A DNA stretch of 64,000 nt from Pterobdella sp. o SKG-2022 (taxonomy: Eukaryota; Annelida; Clitellata; Hirudinida; Piscicolidae), in assembly GCA_964035795.1 (NCBI GenBank), contig OZ038322.1, positions 4,158,427 through 4,222,426 of the forward strand. Reading direction: 5' to 3'. The translations under genes were made by a program, and so were the position numbers. The notes beneath the pieces are model-generated. The model made no database searches. It was not told where the DNA came from and saw only the letters and a program-made list of their open reading frames with translations. Positions 1 to 11,919 of this stretch are shown one piece after another (position 1 is the stretch's first letter; each line of letters opens with the position of its first letter).

Positions 1-1141
1 TCCCTTTTGAATTGTTAGAGAATATTGTAAATAACTAGCCTCAAAATTGTAAATCATAACACGACAATATTTGAATTTTTTATTTTGACGAAGCTTTTCG
101 ATATAATCTAAAAAAAATGTAATACCATGCACAAAAAAGGTTTCATTACTCAATACCTTAAAATTTGCTCTAAACTTTACTCATCACATGAGAATGCAAG
201 TTTGTCTTACAAAAAACACGGTAACAATATTTAACGAAAGTATAGATTAGAATCACGAGTTTATTAAGCTTTTTGAAAAACATCGTCATCCAAGTAGCCT
301 GGTCAAAAACTGATTATTTTTCCATCGATGTATTATAAGAATTTCATTATTTATTATTCCTTATAAATCCGAAACAAAAATATATTTTAAGAATTGATTA
401 TCAATGCTTAGATTTACTCAACGTTTCTGAATGTAATATACCCACAACTCAAAACACCCGCAATCACCCACAGCACACAACCACGAAAAAAACAACGCAA
501 CGAACAAAAATTTGAAGCATTTGACTCTTATGTCATTTTAATGACAAAATATCTCACATGTTTTTAAAATGAGCCTTGAAGAATGTTGATAGAGTATATG
601 AAGGAAAGAGCGATAAAAATGACATGAAAAAGAATACTATAAAAAATTGAATAATTTATTTAATTCAACTTATATACTACAAAACCTTAAGTATGTTCTT
701 TTTACATCATTACTCACTAAGCTATTAATAATATTATAAGGTATCCAAAAAGATTGGGGTTACAAATTATTAACATAAGATTGAATATGATCTAGAATTC
801 ATGTGTACAACGATGATTGATAGGCGAAGTTATGATGGGACTTCAAAATCGAGGTTCATACCTGTTGTATAATGAAAGTAGGTGTGAGACGTCTTACAAT
901 TGTATCATTCATTATTCAAGCTCTTGAAAACTTCATATATGAAAAGTTGCAACTTGAAAATGATACTTGTTTTGAAAAATATTTCATACTCTAAAAAGAC
1001 TATCTTTGACGGATTTAAACAGATTGTTCATTTTTGTTAATTTACCTACATTAGCGTTGAATTGTGTAAGCTTCTGATAACAGTCATGTTTATATTCAAA
1101 CTATTGGCTGACGTGTTACTCATAATGTTAACATTCTTTTA
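1..1141. other. Intergenic, repeat-bearing 5' flank
   Basis: No coding region is supported here. The stretch holds a minus-oriented copy of the dispersed element called R1 in this annotation (about 33-115) and a decayed R2 copy (about 145-240). The remainder is AT-rich sequence with scattered stop codons in all frames. Confidence 0.6.
87..115 (-). repeat. R1 hairpin/GAAAAGC element core, copy a
   Basis: Read on the minus strand the segment ends in ATATCGAAAAGCTTCG, the same 3' half as other R1 copies (7348, 19313, 24251, 28951, 33512, 51818, 60064). It is followed by the family's AT-rich tail reading roughly TCAAAATAAAAAATTCAAAT. The 5' CTGATGA half has decayed in this copy. Confidence 0.6.
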
Positions 1142-1157
1142 ATGACAATGCAACCTC

Positions 1158-1165
1158 TATATAAA
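1158..1165 (+). promoter_or_regulatory. TATA-like box of the antistasin-like gene
   Basis: TATATAAA lies 32 nt before the preferred start codon at 1190. A TATA box normally directs initiation about 30 nt downstream, so the leader would be almost absent. Either this is a very short 5' UTR or the box is fortuitous. Confidence 0.35.
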
Positions 1166-1189
1166 GGACTTGGACAAAACTTCACGAAA

Positions 1190-4100
1190 ATGCTGAGCTT
1201 GAAGATAGCATTTGTTTTGAGTGTTGCCTCATTCGTGAAGATTTGTACTGGAGGTGGTAATAGACTTATTTATCTAAAAAAGTTTCTTCAAAACCTACAA
1301 CTTAAAATTAAAAATAAAATTTATTCTTCACTTCACTTAAATGAAAAAAAAGGATAATGATTCATCACCAGTAACTTGTGGGCCGGTATGCCAAAGGTAT
1401 TGTGAGAGTGGTTTGAGAGTGGACGCAAATGGTTGTCCCTATTGTCAATGTATCGACCCGTGTGAGGCTGGTTATCAGTTTGAAATATTTATTGTTTCAT
1501 TATTCTATGGAAGTTATCAACTGTGTGCTAGATTATTTTGGTTTAGATAATCTAGATAATAATTTTTGAAATTAAAACTTGCTTTATTATTAAATTTTAA
1601 ATATAACTTAACTTGTGTAGATTCATTATAAGTGAACTCGAATAAAAATATGCATAATTTGAAATTGAAGTTTAAAGTTTGAACATGAAATTTGTAGGAT
1701 AAAGAATGCAAAAGGAACCAGACATGTGTGAGAAAAAAGGTCGTCTGCAAGAGGGAGCCCTGCTATGATGAAGCCGAGTGTGGTCAGTTACTCTGAAAAT
1801 TTTGAAATATCTTTGGGTTTTTAATTGAGTGAATCTGTAAATCTGAGATCAAACGTGTTTCACAATTATAATCTAAACCTGAATAATTTTTTCAAGTCAA
1901 AGTTATAAGTCTAAAACTAAACAGTTTAAAAGTTCTTAATAATGCTAATTTTGTAGCATTACGTACATTGTGAACAATACTATTTATATGTTTATAGTTT
2001 TTGTAAGTTTATTATTATTATTATTAGTTCTTTAGACTTCTAAGGGAGCATAGGGCTTCAACAACTTTCTTCCATCATCTTCAGTCTCTGGTGCTGGTTT
2101 CGGCTTCTTCCCATGTTAAGCCAGAGTTCCGCAGTTCACAGTTTAAACTTCTTCTGCTTTGAACGTCCCCTCTTTTTCTTTTCTTGAAGATTCCATTCAA
2201 GCGTCTGTCTCGTAATATTTCCAGACTTTTTCCGTAAGATGTGTCCGACCCATCGCCATTTTCGCCGTTTGATTTGGACATTCATTGGTTGTTGATTTGT
2301 GATAGTCCATAGCTCGGCGTTCGTAACTCTTTTGAACCACCTCAAAGGGAGGATCTGTAGCACATCGAAGCAGTTGTGAAGAGAAATCTGGATCATTTTC
2401 TTTGTGTTTTTTGTTTCAGCTTCCCGACATTAAACTTTTTTCTTGGTTTCGGCAGATTCTTTTTTGCGGATAGCCGCATTTTGATCTTTGTGACGACTAG
2501 GTGGTGGTCTGACCCAATTTTGGCGCCGCGTTTCACCTTTATATTTTCCAGTGAGCTACTGTAGCGTTTGCTCACCATGAAGTGGTCAATATGATTTTCA
2601 GTCAGTTTGTCAGGAGAAACCCAGGTGGCTTTGTGGCATTTCCGGTGCGAAAAGATTGTACCTTTCTCTTGCATGCCTTGCAGACGGTGCGATAGTAAAG
2701 CCAAGTCGTCAGCGAACGCAAGTTCTACTAGCTTCGACGTGAGAGTCCACTGAATGCCTTTCCTGGAATTCGCATAGGCCTTCTTTGTCACCCAGTCTAG
2801 CATGACAAAAAACATGAGTGGAGACAGTAGGCAGTCCTGTCTTACCTTGGAAGAGATCTCAAAACTTTCAGAGTTTTTCGGCATCGATTACTTGACACGA
2901 AAACCCTTCATAAAGTGATTTGATGAGGTCGACAAACTTTACTGAAACACCATAATGGAGAAATATGTTCCAGATTGATTCTCTGTCGAAGCTATCAAAC
3001 GCCTTCTCAAAAGCAATGGAGTACGTGTATAAGGGTGACTGCCATTCGATGGATTGTTCCACTATGATTCTGAGGGTCGCAATCTGGTCGGCACAAGAAC
3101 GTTACTTTCTAGAGCCAGCTCGTTCATCTCTCAGCACATTGTCAATAGCATCTTTCATTGGCTCCAAAATGATTTTTGTTAAGACTTTTCTGGGAATGGA
3201 CAGCAGTGTAATTCCTTGCCATTTGCCGCACTGAGAAAGGCCACCGTACTTGAGAAGTTTCATTAATAATTCTTTGCTTAACTCTGTTGGTATCTTTTCT
3301 GTTGCCCATATCAGATTGAGCAATTGATGCAGATGGTTAATGATGCCCGTTCCTCCTTCTTCCAACGCCTCCGCTGGGATGTTGTCTGTGCCAGCGACCT
3401 TTCCGTTTTTCAAACTACTGAGAGCTTTGTGAATTTCTTCTTCTGTGATCTCTCCAATGTTGCTGTCGAGTGAATGGCCCGAATTCATTTGAGGTCTTTG
3501 CTTTGATGCAGGTCAGTTTAGAACGTCTTGAAAATTTTCCTTCCCCCTCGCTAGTTGGTTTTCCACCGTTGTAAGCAGTCTCTCTTTGTTTTTTACAGGC
3601 CTTTTTGGATTATAGTGTCGTCCACTGAGGATTCAGGTGGTGGTATACAAAGTCTTGAGATCGCCCTTGTTAGCCGCCTTCTCTGCTTCATCATCAGCGA
3701 AAGTTTTGATGTACATCCGTTTGGCTGCTTGTAGCTCGTTTTGACTTCTTTTGAGAGCGAAATGTGTGTCAGGTGCTTGCCCTATCTCTTGGCAAGTCTT
3801 TGCCTAGTTCATCTTTTGTTTGGCCAGTCTTCTCTTTCCCACCTTTTTTCATGATTCGTTTTTGATCCACGGTTTCCTTCTAAAATGTTCTCGCCCCAAG
3901 ACGTCTTCACATGCTCCCGCAACTGCTTCTTTGCATGTTGACCCCCTTTGATCAACTGCTTCCGCTTCGTTTGACTGTAGCACATCGAAGCAGTTGTGAA
4001 GAGAAATCTGGATCATTTTCTTTGTGTTATTTGTTTCAGCTTCCAGACATTAAACTTTTTTCTTGGTTTCGGCTGATTCTTTTTTGCGGATAGCCGCATT

Positions 4101-6968
4101 TTGATCTTTGTGACGACGAGGTGGTGGTCTGACCCAATTTTGGCGCCGCGTTTTACTTTTATATTTACCAGTGAGCTTCTGTAGCGTTTGCTCACCATGA
4201 AGTGGTCAATTTGATTTTCTGTCAGTTTGTCAGGAGAAACCCAGGTGGCTTTGTGGCATTTCCGGTGCGAAAAGATTGTACCTTAAAGAACGAGACTATT
4301 GGTGGAGCAGAAGTCAGCTAGCATCTCCCCATTTTATTTCATTTCTCCAAGTCCGTGTCTTCCCATCTTGCGCTCTCTATCAGTGTTGTCTGATACAACT
4401 TTTGCATTTATGTCCCCTATTAGAATGAGCATGTCTCAGTTCGGGATCTTGCCTAGAACATATTGTAATTGGGCATAGAAGCTGTTCCTATCTTTCTCAT
4501 CCAATGTGTTGGTGCGTGCATAACACATAATAATAGAAAACTTTCTGAAGCGTGAATCGAAGCGCTCTTTGTTGATGTGGTATGACACAGGGTTCTATTC
4601 CAGTAAACTGTAAGCCGCTTTTTTGGACAAAAAGAGTCCTACACCAGCTTCATGGCGTTTTTCGTTTTTGCCTGAATAGAGCAACTTTTCTCCTGTCTGC
4701 AATTGGTTTTCTCCACGACCAGTCCAACGTACTTCACACATACCCATGAGTGTGTGATTGTATCTCTGCATTTCCCTTGTTGCATGTGCACATTTTTTTG
4801 TATCCCAAAGTGTTTTCACATTCCATGTTTCCAAAAAAACGGTATTGTGTGAGAGAAATCTAGGATTTTTATATAAGAGTGTTACCGGGTGAGAAGGGGT
4901 TTTCAGTACTGCAGCTCCCTGATGCGTTTGGCTGCAACGCGTCATAAATTTCTTTAAAAAAATTTTAGCTCTCTCTGAAACAGAGAATTTCTGGTTATAG
5001 TTGTTGATGGTTTCTGTAACTTGCGTTTTTCCCATGTGTAGGTAGTTAACCCACAGCACAACCCCCAACCTGGAAAGCCAGGATGGACTGTTTTGTCTGG
5101 ACCCTACTCTTCAGACCTTTTAAGCATGGTTGAACTTTCCAAAAGCTTAAGTCTCCGCTTATATAGCTTTGGGAGTCACTGAAATACACAAGCCGTCCTA
5201 CCATGTCAAGGTGGTGCAACATCGGGACGGAGTTTTTGTAAATGAAATTTACCGAATTAAATAGTGGTTAGCAATCACAAAATTTTATAAATAAGCAATT
5301 AGCTTAGTAGAACCTTCCAGTATTTTTATCTTAAAGATTTTGGGTGTTTTAGCTTATTATACAAAAAGTTGATTTTTAGTCCAACAAAGATATAAATTTA
5401 ACAAAAAAATTAATTACAAAAATAACTGATACAACAGTGAAATGCCCTTCTACATGCAAAAAGCTATGTCAAAGTGGTTTCAGAAACGATAGTAATGGTT
5501 GTCCTTCTTGTGAATGTGTGGATCCCTGCGAGGTGGTCTGATTTTGAATAAAATAATGAACTTTTTGCAGAAAGTCATATAAAAGCATCTTTTTGAACCC
5601 AAATAAAATTGTGCAAATTATTTGAACACAAAAGGTAATCTTATTAAAGACAATGCTTTTCGTTAACAAACTAACTTCATCAAGTCCAAATCAAATTGAA
5701 TTGTGAAATGGGTATGAATGGTTAAAAACTTTGAATTATCGTGAACATATCATTCTATTCAATAACTTCAAATGGAAATCAAAGTTAAAACCAAGAAAAT
5801 TTCATATTTGTTTATATGAAAATATTTCAAACAGAACGTCTCCTGCAAAAAGGGAGAGTATTGTGACAAAAGAGCAGTGCAGTGCATCACAAAACCCTGT
5901 TATGATGTGGCCCTATGTCGTATGTTTTCCTAATGAATATAAACCCATACAACAATATTTGACAAAACTAATCAAAATAATTTTTTTGTGGGAAAATAAT
6001 ACTACTTTTGATGTTCATTATGAAATATATTGACATTTATCTATATATGTAAGTTTTATAAATACAGAACCGTGTCCACCTGTTTGCATGTTGTACTGCC
6101 AAAGTGGCAACAGAGTGGATGAGAACGGCTGTCCCACATGCCAGTGTATCGATCCCTGCGAGGTTTATAGTAATAATTATATAAAATTGTTTGAGAACTT
6201 ATCTACATCATTAAATTATGTTATTATCGTACATAGTTTAACGTTCCAGCCTTTTTAAATAAGAATTTTTATACAATTATAATGCAAAATTCAAATACAA
6301 AAACTAAAACTTTGCCATATAATTTTTAGCTTTATTAATAATTCAACGCCAGCAGCGGTAACAAGCCTCAATAATACATAATTTCTATATTTTTTAATTA
6401 CATCACTGCAAACTCTCAGTACCATTCATGTCCTGGTGGCACCAGATGTGTCAGACAGGAAGTGCAATGTGTCAAGGCTCCATGCTACGACGTGGCTGTT
6501 TGTGGTAGGTTGGAGTGATCGTGTGATTTGAAAATGAACTTAACAACGGTTTTCAAACCAGCTTTTTTTATACAACTTCAAATTGAAATCTTGAGTGTGA
6601 ATTTTATATAATTTATATTATCAATATAAAAGCATATAAAAATTAATATGACTAAATTTTCAAAAAGGTTCATATTGAAAAAATCAACACGGTAAACTTT
6701 CATAATAAATAGCATCCCTTCTTCCAGAATGCCCAGCAGTGAAATGTGCAGTATGTCCCTATGGGTATGTTTATGATGCGAACGGCTGTCAAACTTGCCG
6801 ATGTCTCGACCAATGTGCTGTAAGACAATTTACAATTCATTCATGAATATTTTTGTGATTTAAAAATAATTTTGTTCATTAATAAGTCTTAAATTCTCAT
6901 AGGTGATCAGATGCAGTTCAGAAAGACCACACTGTCGTAATGGCAAGTGTTTTAAAAACCCACGTTGA
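1190..6968 (+). CDS. Secreted antistasin-like cysteine-rich protein (9 exons, 254 aa)
   Basis: Probable secreted serine-protease inhibitor-type protein. Exons: 1190-1256, 1372-1466, 1698-1782, 5438-5532, 5835-5919, 6068-6162, 6420-6504, 6728-6819, 6903-6968 (stop). All junction phases agree. Exon 1 gives a signal peptide ([15 protein letters not shown]...); ATG 1190 is preferred over the in-frame ATG at 1142 because it starts the hydrophobic core directly. Exons 2, 4, 6 and 8 each encode an antistasin-type motif (C-x3-C ... C-x5-G-x3-D-x-NGCP-x-C-x-C, ending in DPCE; exon 8 is one residue shorter and ends DQCA). Exons 3, 5 and 7 each encode a five-cysteine segment C-x5-C-x6-C-x4-C-x5-C. Exon 9 is a short Cys-containing tail. 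Antistasin motifs occur in leech anticoagulants and in many other invertebrate proteins, so the target protease is unknown. Intron 2 would need a GC donor. Intron 3 (1783-5437) contains an antisense RTE element. Confidence 0.85.
2355..2664 (-). repeat. 310-bp direct duplication, copy 1
   Basis: Matches 3975-4284 base for base without indels, with about ten substitutions by eye (near 97% identity). It encodes the C-terminal part of the RTE endonuclease but here sits between the RT FADD box and the RT C-terminal region, where it does not belong. Confidence 0.9.
3975..4284 (-). repeat. 310-bp direct duplication, copy 2 (in place)
   Basis: This copy lies at the expected place, following the endonuclease N-terminal part in the minus-strand element. 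Its partner at 2355-2664 is exactly 1620 bp away. Confidence 0.9.
5648..5688 (-). repeat. R3 hairpin/GAAAAGC element core
   Basis: Minus strand reads GACTTGATGAA, hairpin GTTA...TAAC, then GAAAAGC. It shares flanking sequence (tttgaacacaaaaggtaat on plus) with the inverted repeats around the Penelope-like remnant at 35.6-37.3 kb. It lies in intron 4 of the antistasin-like gene. Confidence 0.7.
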
Positions 6969-7347
6969 GAGTTTTGAGAATCAATCGATGAAATGAATTT
7001 AAATTGATTTTGGAAAGATTATACTAGTGATTTTATTTCGAGTTATGCTACTTCAACATCTATTCTTCATCGATTTGATATTTCTCATTTTCCTAGCAAC
7101 TTGTAATGAAAATTCTTGAAACTTACAGAAATAATGAGCTTTGGAATCAAATTGAATATATTCACTCATCATCTACATGAAACTCTTCATGAAAGAATTT
7201 TTCATATTATCAAAAAAATTTCACGATGAATTTATCACATTTTTATGCCGTATGAGAACCAACAAATGAGCTTGAAAATTTCATGTTTTTGCATCGTATG
7301 CTGGTCAATAAGTTTTTGTGAGCCTAACTACTAAGGTATGTAGTTAC

Positions 7348-7382
7348 CTGATGTGGATATAGAATATATCATAAAGCTTTAT
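7348..7382 (+). repeat. R1 hairpin element core, copy b
   Basis: CTGATGTG is followed by GATATAGAATATATC, a perfect 6-bp stem with a GAA loop, then ATAAAGCTTT. The stem is kept although the CTGATGA and GAAAAGC boxes carry substitutions. Confidence 0.65.
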
Positions 7383-9377
7383 CTCGAAATCAAAAAAAAA
7401 ATTGTTTTGCTTTAAAGCACACTTGCTCGTCTTTAGTCTTACTGGAACCACACTTCTCACCCAAATTCCAGCTGAGACCACTTTTTTTTCACAGAAATGC
7501 AACTGAGATGATATGAACTCCAGGTTTCAAATGGCACAAAACTCTGAATAAAAGACACTTGTTTTTGTCTTGAACCAGCTCAATTCTTGTTTTGAACATT
7601 TTTAATGTCAACTTTTGATATACAATGAGTAGAGCCCTATGAAACATAATTATTGTGCTACTGAAAATCAAACTAAAAGCAACTGATGGTTCTTTTTACA
7701 TACATACAGGGAACGAAGTAAGTATAAGCAAATTTGATAATTCTCGATAAAATTTTGAATAAATAGTATGTTTTAAAGTTGTTTTAATTTCGAGTCCATA
7801 ATTATTTTATCTATCTGAAATTGAATTTTTCAGTTTTTAATTTAATTTATTTTTTAAAGACATCTTATGTATTTTTTTATTCAGACTTCCTTGATTTTTT
7901 TCTATATAATGAGGCAGTTTTCAGATACACTTATTTATTAAAACAGAAACTAAAATTGAAATAAGTACGACCTTATCATAATTTATTAGTGAGAAAAGGT
8001 AAAATTACAATGAGTATGTCTTGCCGAGGTGTTATTTCTACTTCCACTTGTGGCTGTTTGTAGAATAAGTCTTTGACATCATCTTCTTTGTGATTAATCA
8101 GGCTATAGCATTGCAGAATAGTCATGTTATCATGCTTTCCTCTCATTTAAATCTTAATGAGTCTGCTACTCACAGGTTTCCACTCTAGCATTTGCTTCTC
8201 GGCCCCTTTTTTATGGCTGAATGAGTGATAAATAAGTTTTATCATAGTCATTTTGAAGTATGTTTTTGAAAAAATAATGGCCAGCAATTATAAAAAAACT
8301 TCATATTTTTATAGTGAAGGTTTTACATAAACGTACTAAAAAAATTTAAAATTAGGTTTAATCAAAAAAATTCTTCCAATAACAAACCATCAATAAACAA
8401 ACACTTTTTATCATTGTTCACTCTGTTTTATTTGGAAGTTTCTGGATGGCATAGAGTAATTCACCCAATGTAACTTCATCAATGCCATTCGAACTTGAAT
8501 TTTCGTTGCATTTTGAAAAATTCTGGTCTTTCAGATGGTTTGTTAGAATCTTTCATAGACGGACTTTTCCACCCGGATGCATTAAATGCCTATTTAAAGG
8601 GAATATTTATTATCACTCATAAATGTAAGCAATTATCATAGTTTTTGGAAAATCTTTTAATTTGTTTATATATAGCATAAATTTCAGTAAAATTGTATTT
8701 TAATGTAAAAGTTTTGAAAAAACAATCTTCAAAAGATTACTCAGTACCTTAAAAATTTGCTTCAAAACTTACTCATCACTTGAGAAAGTAAGTTTTTCTT
8801 ACAAAAACATTCGTGAAATTTTCAATAAATTGTTTTTTTCACAAAATGACTATTGTTATTAATACCTTGCTTTAACCACTTTTTCATATCAATGCAATAT
8901 TAATACAATCTCTACCACAAGTTTTTTCAAATTCACAAATGGTAGAAAATACAATAGTTTTTCTACCGCATCTGTCGAAATAAAAGCACATGGCTAGATT
9001 GGGAGGCTAGAAACACCTAGTCGAAAGATATCCAGACTTTATATTGACAATCTACCATTCAGGCAGCTCTTAACTATTTTACATTTCTGTCGTCATCTTT
9101 TCACCTCATAAAACTGATAAATGCTTCATCTCGTCAGATGCTTCGCAAACATGCTAAAGAATGTAATTTACACATTACCAACAGCTAACTTGAGAAAATA
9201 AAAAAAAAAAATTGAATTTATTTCTGATATGAATGGAGCAGTCTCAAATGGATTATAATATAATTAATAAAAATGGAGAAATTCAGTGCATAACCCAGAA
9301 GCAATTAGCAGTTTTTCAAGTCTTGGCACCGACCATCGCTTAGTGTCAGTCAAATTAAAGTAAAATTTCCAAGTATG

Positions 9378-9412
9378 ATAATGTAAGTTTATCTTACGAA
9401 AAGCTTCGTGGA
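9378..9412 (+). repeat. R2 hairpin/GAAAAGC element core
   Basis: GATAATGTAAGTTTATCTTAC contains a perfect GTAAG/CTTAC stem with loop TTTAT and is followed by GAAAAGCTTCGTGG. Related copies lie near 185, 8765, 17301 (minus) and 58692 (minus). Confidence 0.65.
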
Positions 9413-9499
9413 ATGAAATAAACCCCTAAGAGTATTTTCATTTGAATATTTATGTTTTAATTTACTATATTATTCGTAATCTAATGTTTTGATCAGCTT

Positions 9500-10490
9500 A
9501 CTCTTCCATTTATGTATAAAACTGCAAACCCTCATCATTGGATAGTGCACCTTGATATTTAAACTATTCAACACTTTCAAGTTGTCTTTATATTTTGGAG
9601 ATGGCTGAAAGTTAATTTAAATAACAATGAATATTTAGTTTGTGGAAGTATAAATTTAAATTTCATGACACAATTTAAATAATTTAATTTTTGAAAACTC
9701 AAAGTTATAAATAAATTTTTTTCACCTCACAAGTTATTTCAAGGTTTTTTTCTATGTTGACGTAAGCATCTTACGTCATCAAAACATTCCAGTTGAAATT
9801 TCGCTTGTGAGGAAAAATGGCTAACAAATGGATTAGTCAAAGGTTTGTAGCTTCTTGTTAATACTTGTTGTATCTAGTTTCATATTATTGTGTATAATTA
9901 ACTAACAATTCACTTTTATGTTTCGTATTTTTTTCTATAGTTTGTTTTTGGATAGTTTTTGTTTTCAACTTTATCATTTCATTTTAACTACTCATAAGTT
10001 ATTCAATTTTTTCCAAATGTTAAATTCTTAGAATTTCTCAATACAACTGATAATAATTTTATCGTTGAAAAATTAAATTTTATTTCTTTGAATATTTCTT
10101 TTTCAACTAGTTAATTTTTGTTTTTAAATTTTTTTTAATTGTTATTTTGTACTTTATTTCTAAATTGTTTATTTTTTTTTGCATTTTTTTTGTTTTGAAT
10201 TTTTTCTTTAGTTTAGTTCAGAAGATTTTTAAATTTTTTCATTCATTTTTGAATTTAAAAATTTAACTTTTCCACTTTTAACTTGTATTTTTTTTACTCT
10301 AATTTTTTTTCCTCTTCTAAACTTTCATCGTCAAATAGTTCATTTCTAAATTTTACTTTTGAATTTATATTTAACTTTCCATTTTTTATAAAAAATTTAG
10401 AAAAAAATAAAAAGAAAGTTATAAATTCAAAGAATAAAGTTTATTTTAGATTTATTTTTCGCTATTTTTCTTAGTTTCAAAAGATCTTCA
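9500..10490 (-). repeat. AT-rich dispersed repeat with RT remnant, copy 1
   Basis: Four copies of one repeat occur: 9500-10490 (minus), 37450-37860 (plus), 41560-42370 (minus), 46000-46840 (plus). Shared parts are a reverse-transcriptase C-terminal remnant reading VEQFKYQGAIINDEG in the best copy, a block with GATGACATAAGATGCTTACGTC, and a low-complexity tract rich in AAAAATAAACAA-like units. Probably copies of one decayed non-LTR element or a derivative. Confidence 0.6.
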
Positions 10491-10529
10491 TGACTGTTTA
10501 GTGAAAGGTTTCAGGCTTTTAGATCTTTT

Positions 10530-11540
10530 TTCAGTATGGCTGGTAATGTTGTTTTTGGTCTTTCTGGAAGGTTTAGATGTAGACATGTCATAGTTGTCCA
10601 TAGCTTTTTGTGCCGGGACCTCTATATTTTGTCTCAGTATATGACCAATTAGTGTGTGTCTGCAATAAGCAATGGTCTGACTTAGTTCCAGGGCTTCTGT
10701 TTTTTTGTATAGTTGTTCAGTTTTAATTTTATCTAGCCAGAATATTCCTACTACTCGTTTTAGAAGGCAGAGATGAAAGAATTTAAAGCAGATTCATCGG
10801 TTTTTGTCAATGACCAAGTACCATAATTATATAGCAGAATTGGCATTATGTAGACATTGAAAAATCTTAATTTTCTCATCAAAATCATCTTTTTTTCCAT
10901 AACTTCCAGAGCTTGTTCATTGCAGCCATGGATGGTCCCTTCCAATTTCTTATCTCTTCTTTCATTGGTAATATTGATCCTCGTTTTTTAAATTTTTTTC
11001 GTCTAGATTGTTATATTTCATTGTAATTCTGTTTTGTTTTTGTTTACTATGAGATTATATTTTTTCAAGGTATTGCATATTTCTTCTATATCAATTTCCT
11101 CTTCTGTCACAAAATCAACATCATCAGCGTATTTTATTTTTTTTTCCATTAAGATGAGAAGACAGGTTTTTGAGTACTTTTTTTGAATAGAGAATAGAAT
11201 AGGACTCGAGCTGTCTTCTTTGGGTGAGCCTATTGATGTTGAAAGGCAATTGCCGAACTTCTTGTCTTTTTTTATTATCATTTTTGTGCTCGTCAGTAGG
11301 TATTTTGTTAGCGTCACATCATTTTGTTCAAAAAATGTTTCGCAGGTGTTGACGAGCTGACTTCTCGATACGGTGTTAAAAGCATACCAAGGCTAGTGAC
11401 ATGGATTTCTTGCTTTGTTGTATATGATGTGGCCATGGTGAACCTGTGTATCTATATGACATCTGCCGTTGACCTGCTTTTTCTATATACTGATTGTGTA
11501 TGTCCTATATGTTCTTCAGCAGCTTCACGAAGTCCATTGA
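10530..11540 (-). mobile_element. Degenerate non-LTR retrotransposon RT fragment
   Basis: The minus strand gives in order: QSVYRKSRST (about 11520), AFNTVSRSQLVNTC, SPILFSIQKKY, YADDVDFV (about 11110), YIMPILLYNYGTWSLTK (about 10830) and TLIGHILRQN with a following P-x-Q-K-A (about 10640). This is the motif series of a LINE reverse transcriptase and its C-terminal region. Stops and shifts break it. It ends close to the SINE at 11579. Clade not assigned. Confidence 0.75.
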
Positions 11541-11578
11541 GCGTGATGTAAAACAGGATTTTTTTCCTTACAGACACC

Positions 11579-11785
11579 GTCGGCTCGTATAGCTCAAAAG
11601 TTAGAGCATTAGACTATTTAAAATTACCGGGTTCGATCCCGAGCGGTCCGACAATTAGCATCTGTTTCACAGTGTTTCCGCTACATTAAATTTATAGCGA
11701 GCACTTTGATCTATAAGGAAAAGCTCTTTACAAATACCGCATCACACTACATTACATTACATTACTTTACATTACATTACTATGC
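11579..11785 (+). mobile_element. tRNA-derived SINE, copy S1
   Basis: The head has an A-box-like TATAGCTCAAAAGTTAGAGC and a B-box GGTTCGATCCC at tRNA-like spacing, with closing stem pieces GTCGGCTC and GGTCCGAC. It is followed by a non-tRNA body (CTGTTTCACAGTGTTTCCGC, TTGATCTATAAGGAAAAGC) and an (ACATT)n tail at about 11748-11785. Copies S2-S6 share head, body and tail. Confidence 0.8.
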
Positions 11786-11919
11786 ATATGGGTCTTAAAA
11801 TGTTAAGTACTTGTGGTTTTTTGGGTTTTTATATGGTTAGGAGTATAGCTGTGTTTAAACTAATGTCTTCACTCTTCTGCAATAATTTCATCTATTTTCC
11901 TATCTGCATATTTTAGGAT

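Larger units (their letters stand above)
2080..5068 (-). mobile_element. Degenerate RTE-type LINE with internal duplication
   Basis: On the minus strand the order is: AP-endonuclease N-terminal part (5068-4290, with [12 protein letters not shown] and [17 protein letters not shown]), endonuclease C-terminal part (4284-3975, GSDHHLVV), linker (3974-3490), reverse transcriptase (3488-2665, with [13 protein letters not shown] and [13 protein letters not shown]), a second copy of the endonuclease C-terminal part (2664-2355), and the C-terminal region (2354-2080, [20 protein letters not shown]). This motif order is that of RTE/BovB-like LINEs. Several frameshifts and stops are present, so it is not functional. 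It lies antisense inside intron 3 of the antistasin-like gene. Confidence 0.85.
6969..9500. other. Intergenic region downstream of the antistasin-like gene
   Basis: No exon recognised. A candidate AATAAA occurs about 580 nt past the stop (7547-7552). The stretch contains a degenerate R1 copy (7348-7382) and R2-type copies (about 8740-8820 and 9378-9412). The rest is AT-rich and multiply stopped. Confidence 0.5.

Noticed and set aside
1142..1189. Upstream in-frame ATG of the antistasin-like gene (1142)
   Set aside because: It would add 16 polar residues before the signal peptide, and the TATA-like box lies downstream of it. ATG 1190 fits better.
11579..11660. Genuine tRNA gene
   Set aside because: The arms do not pair well, a SINE body and ACATT tail follow, and five similar copies exist.
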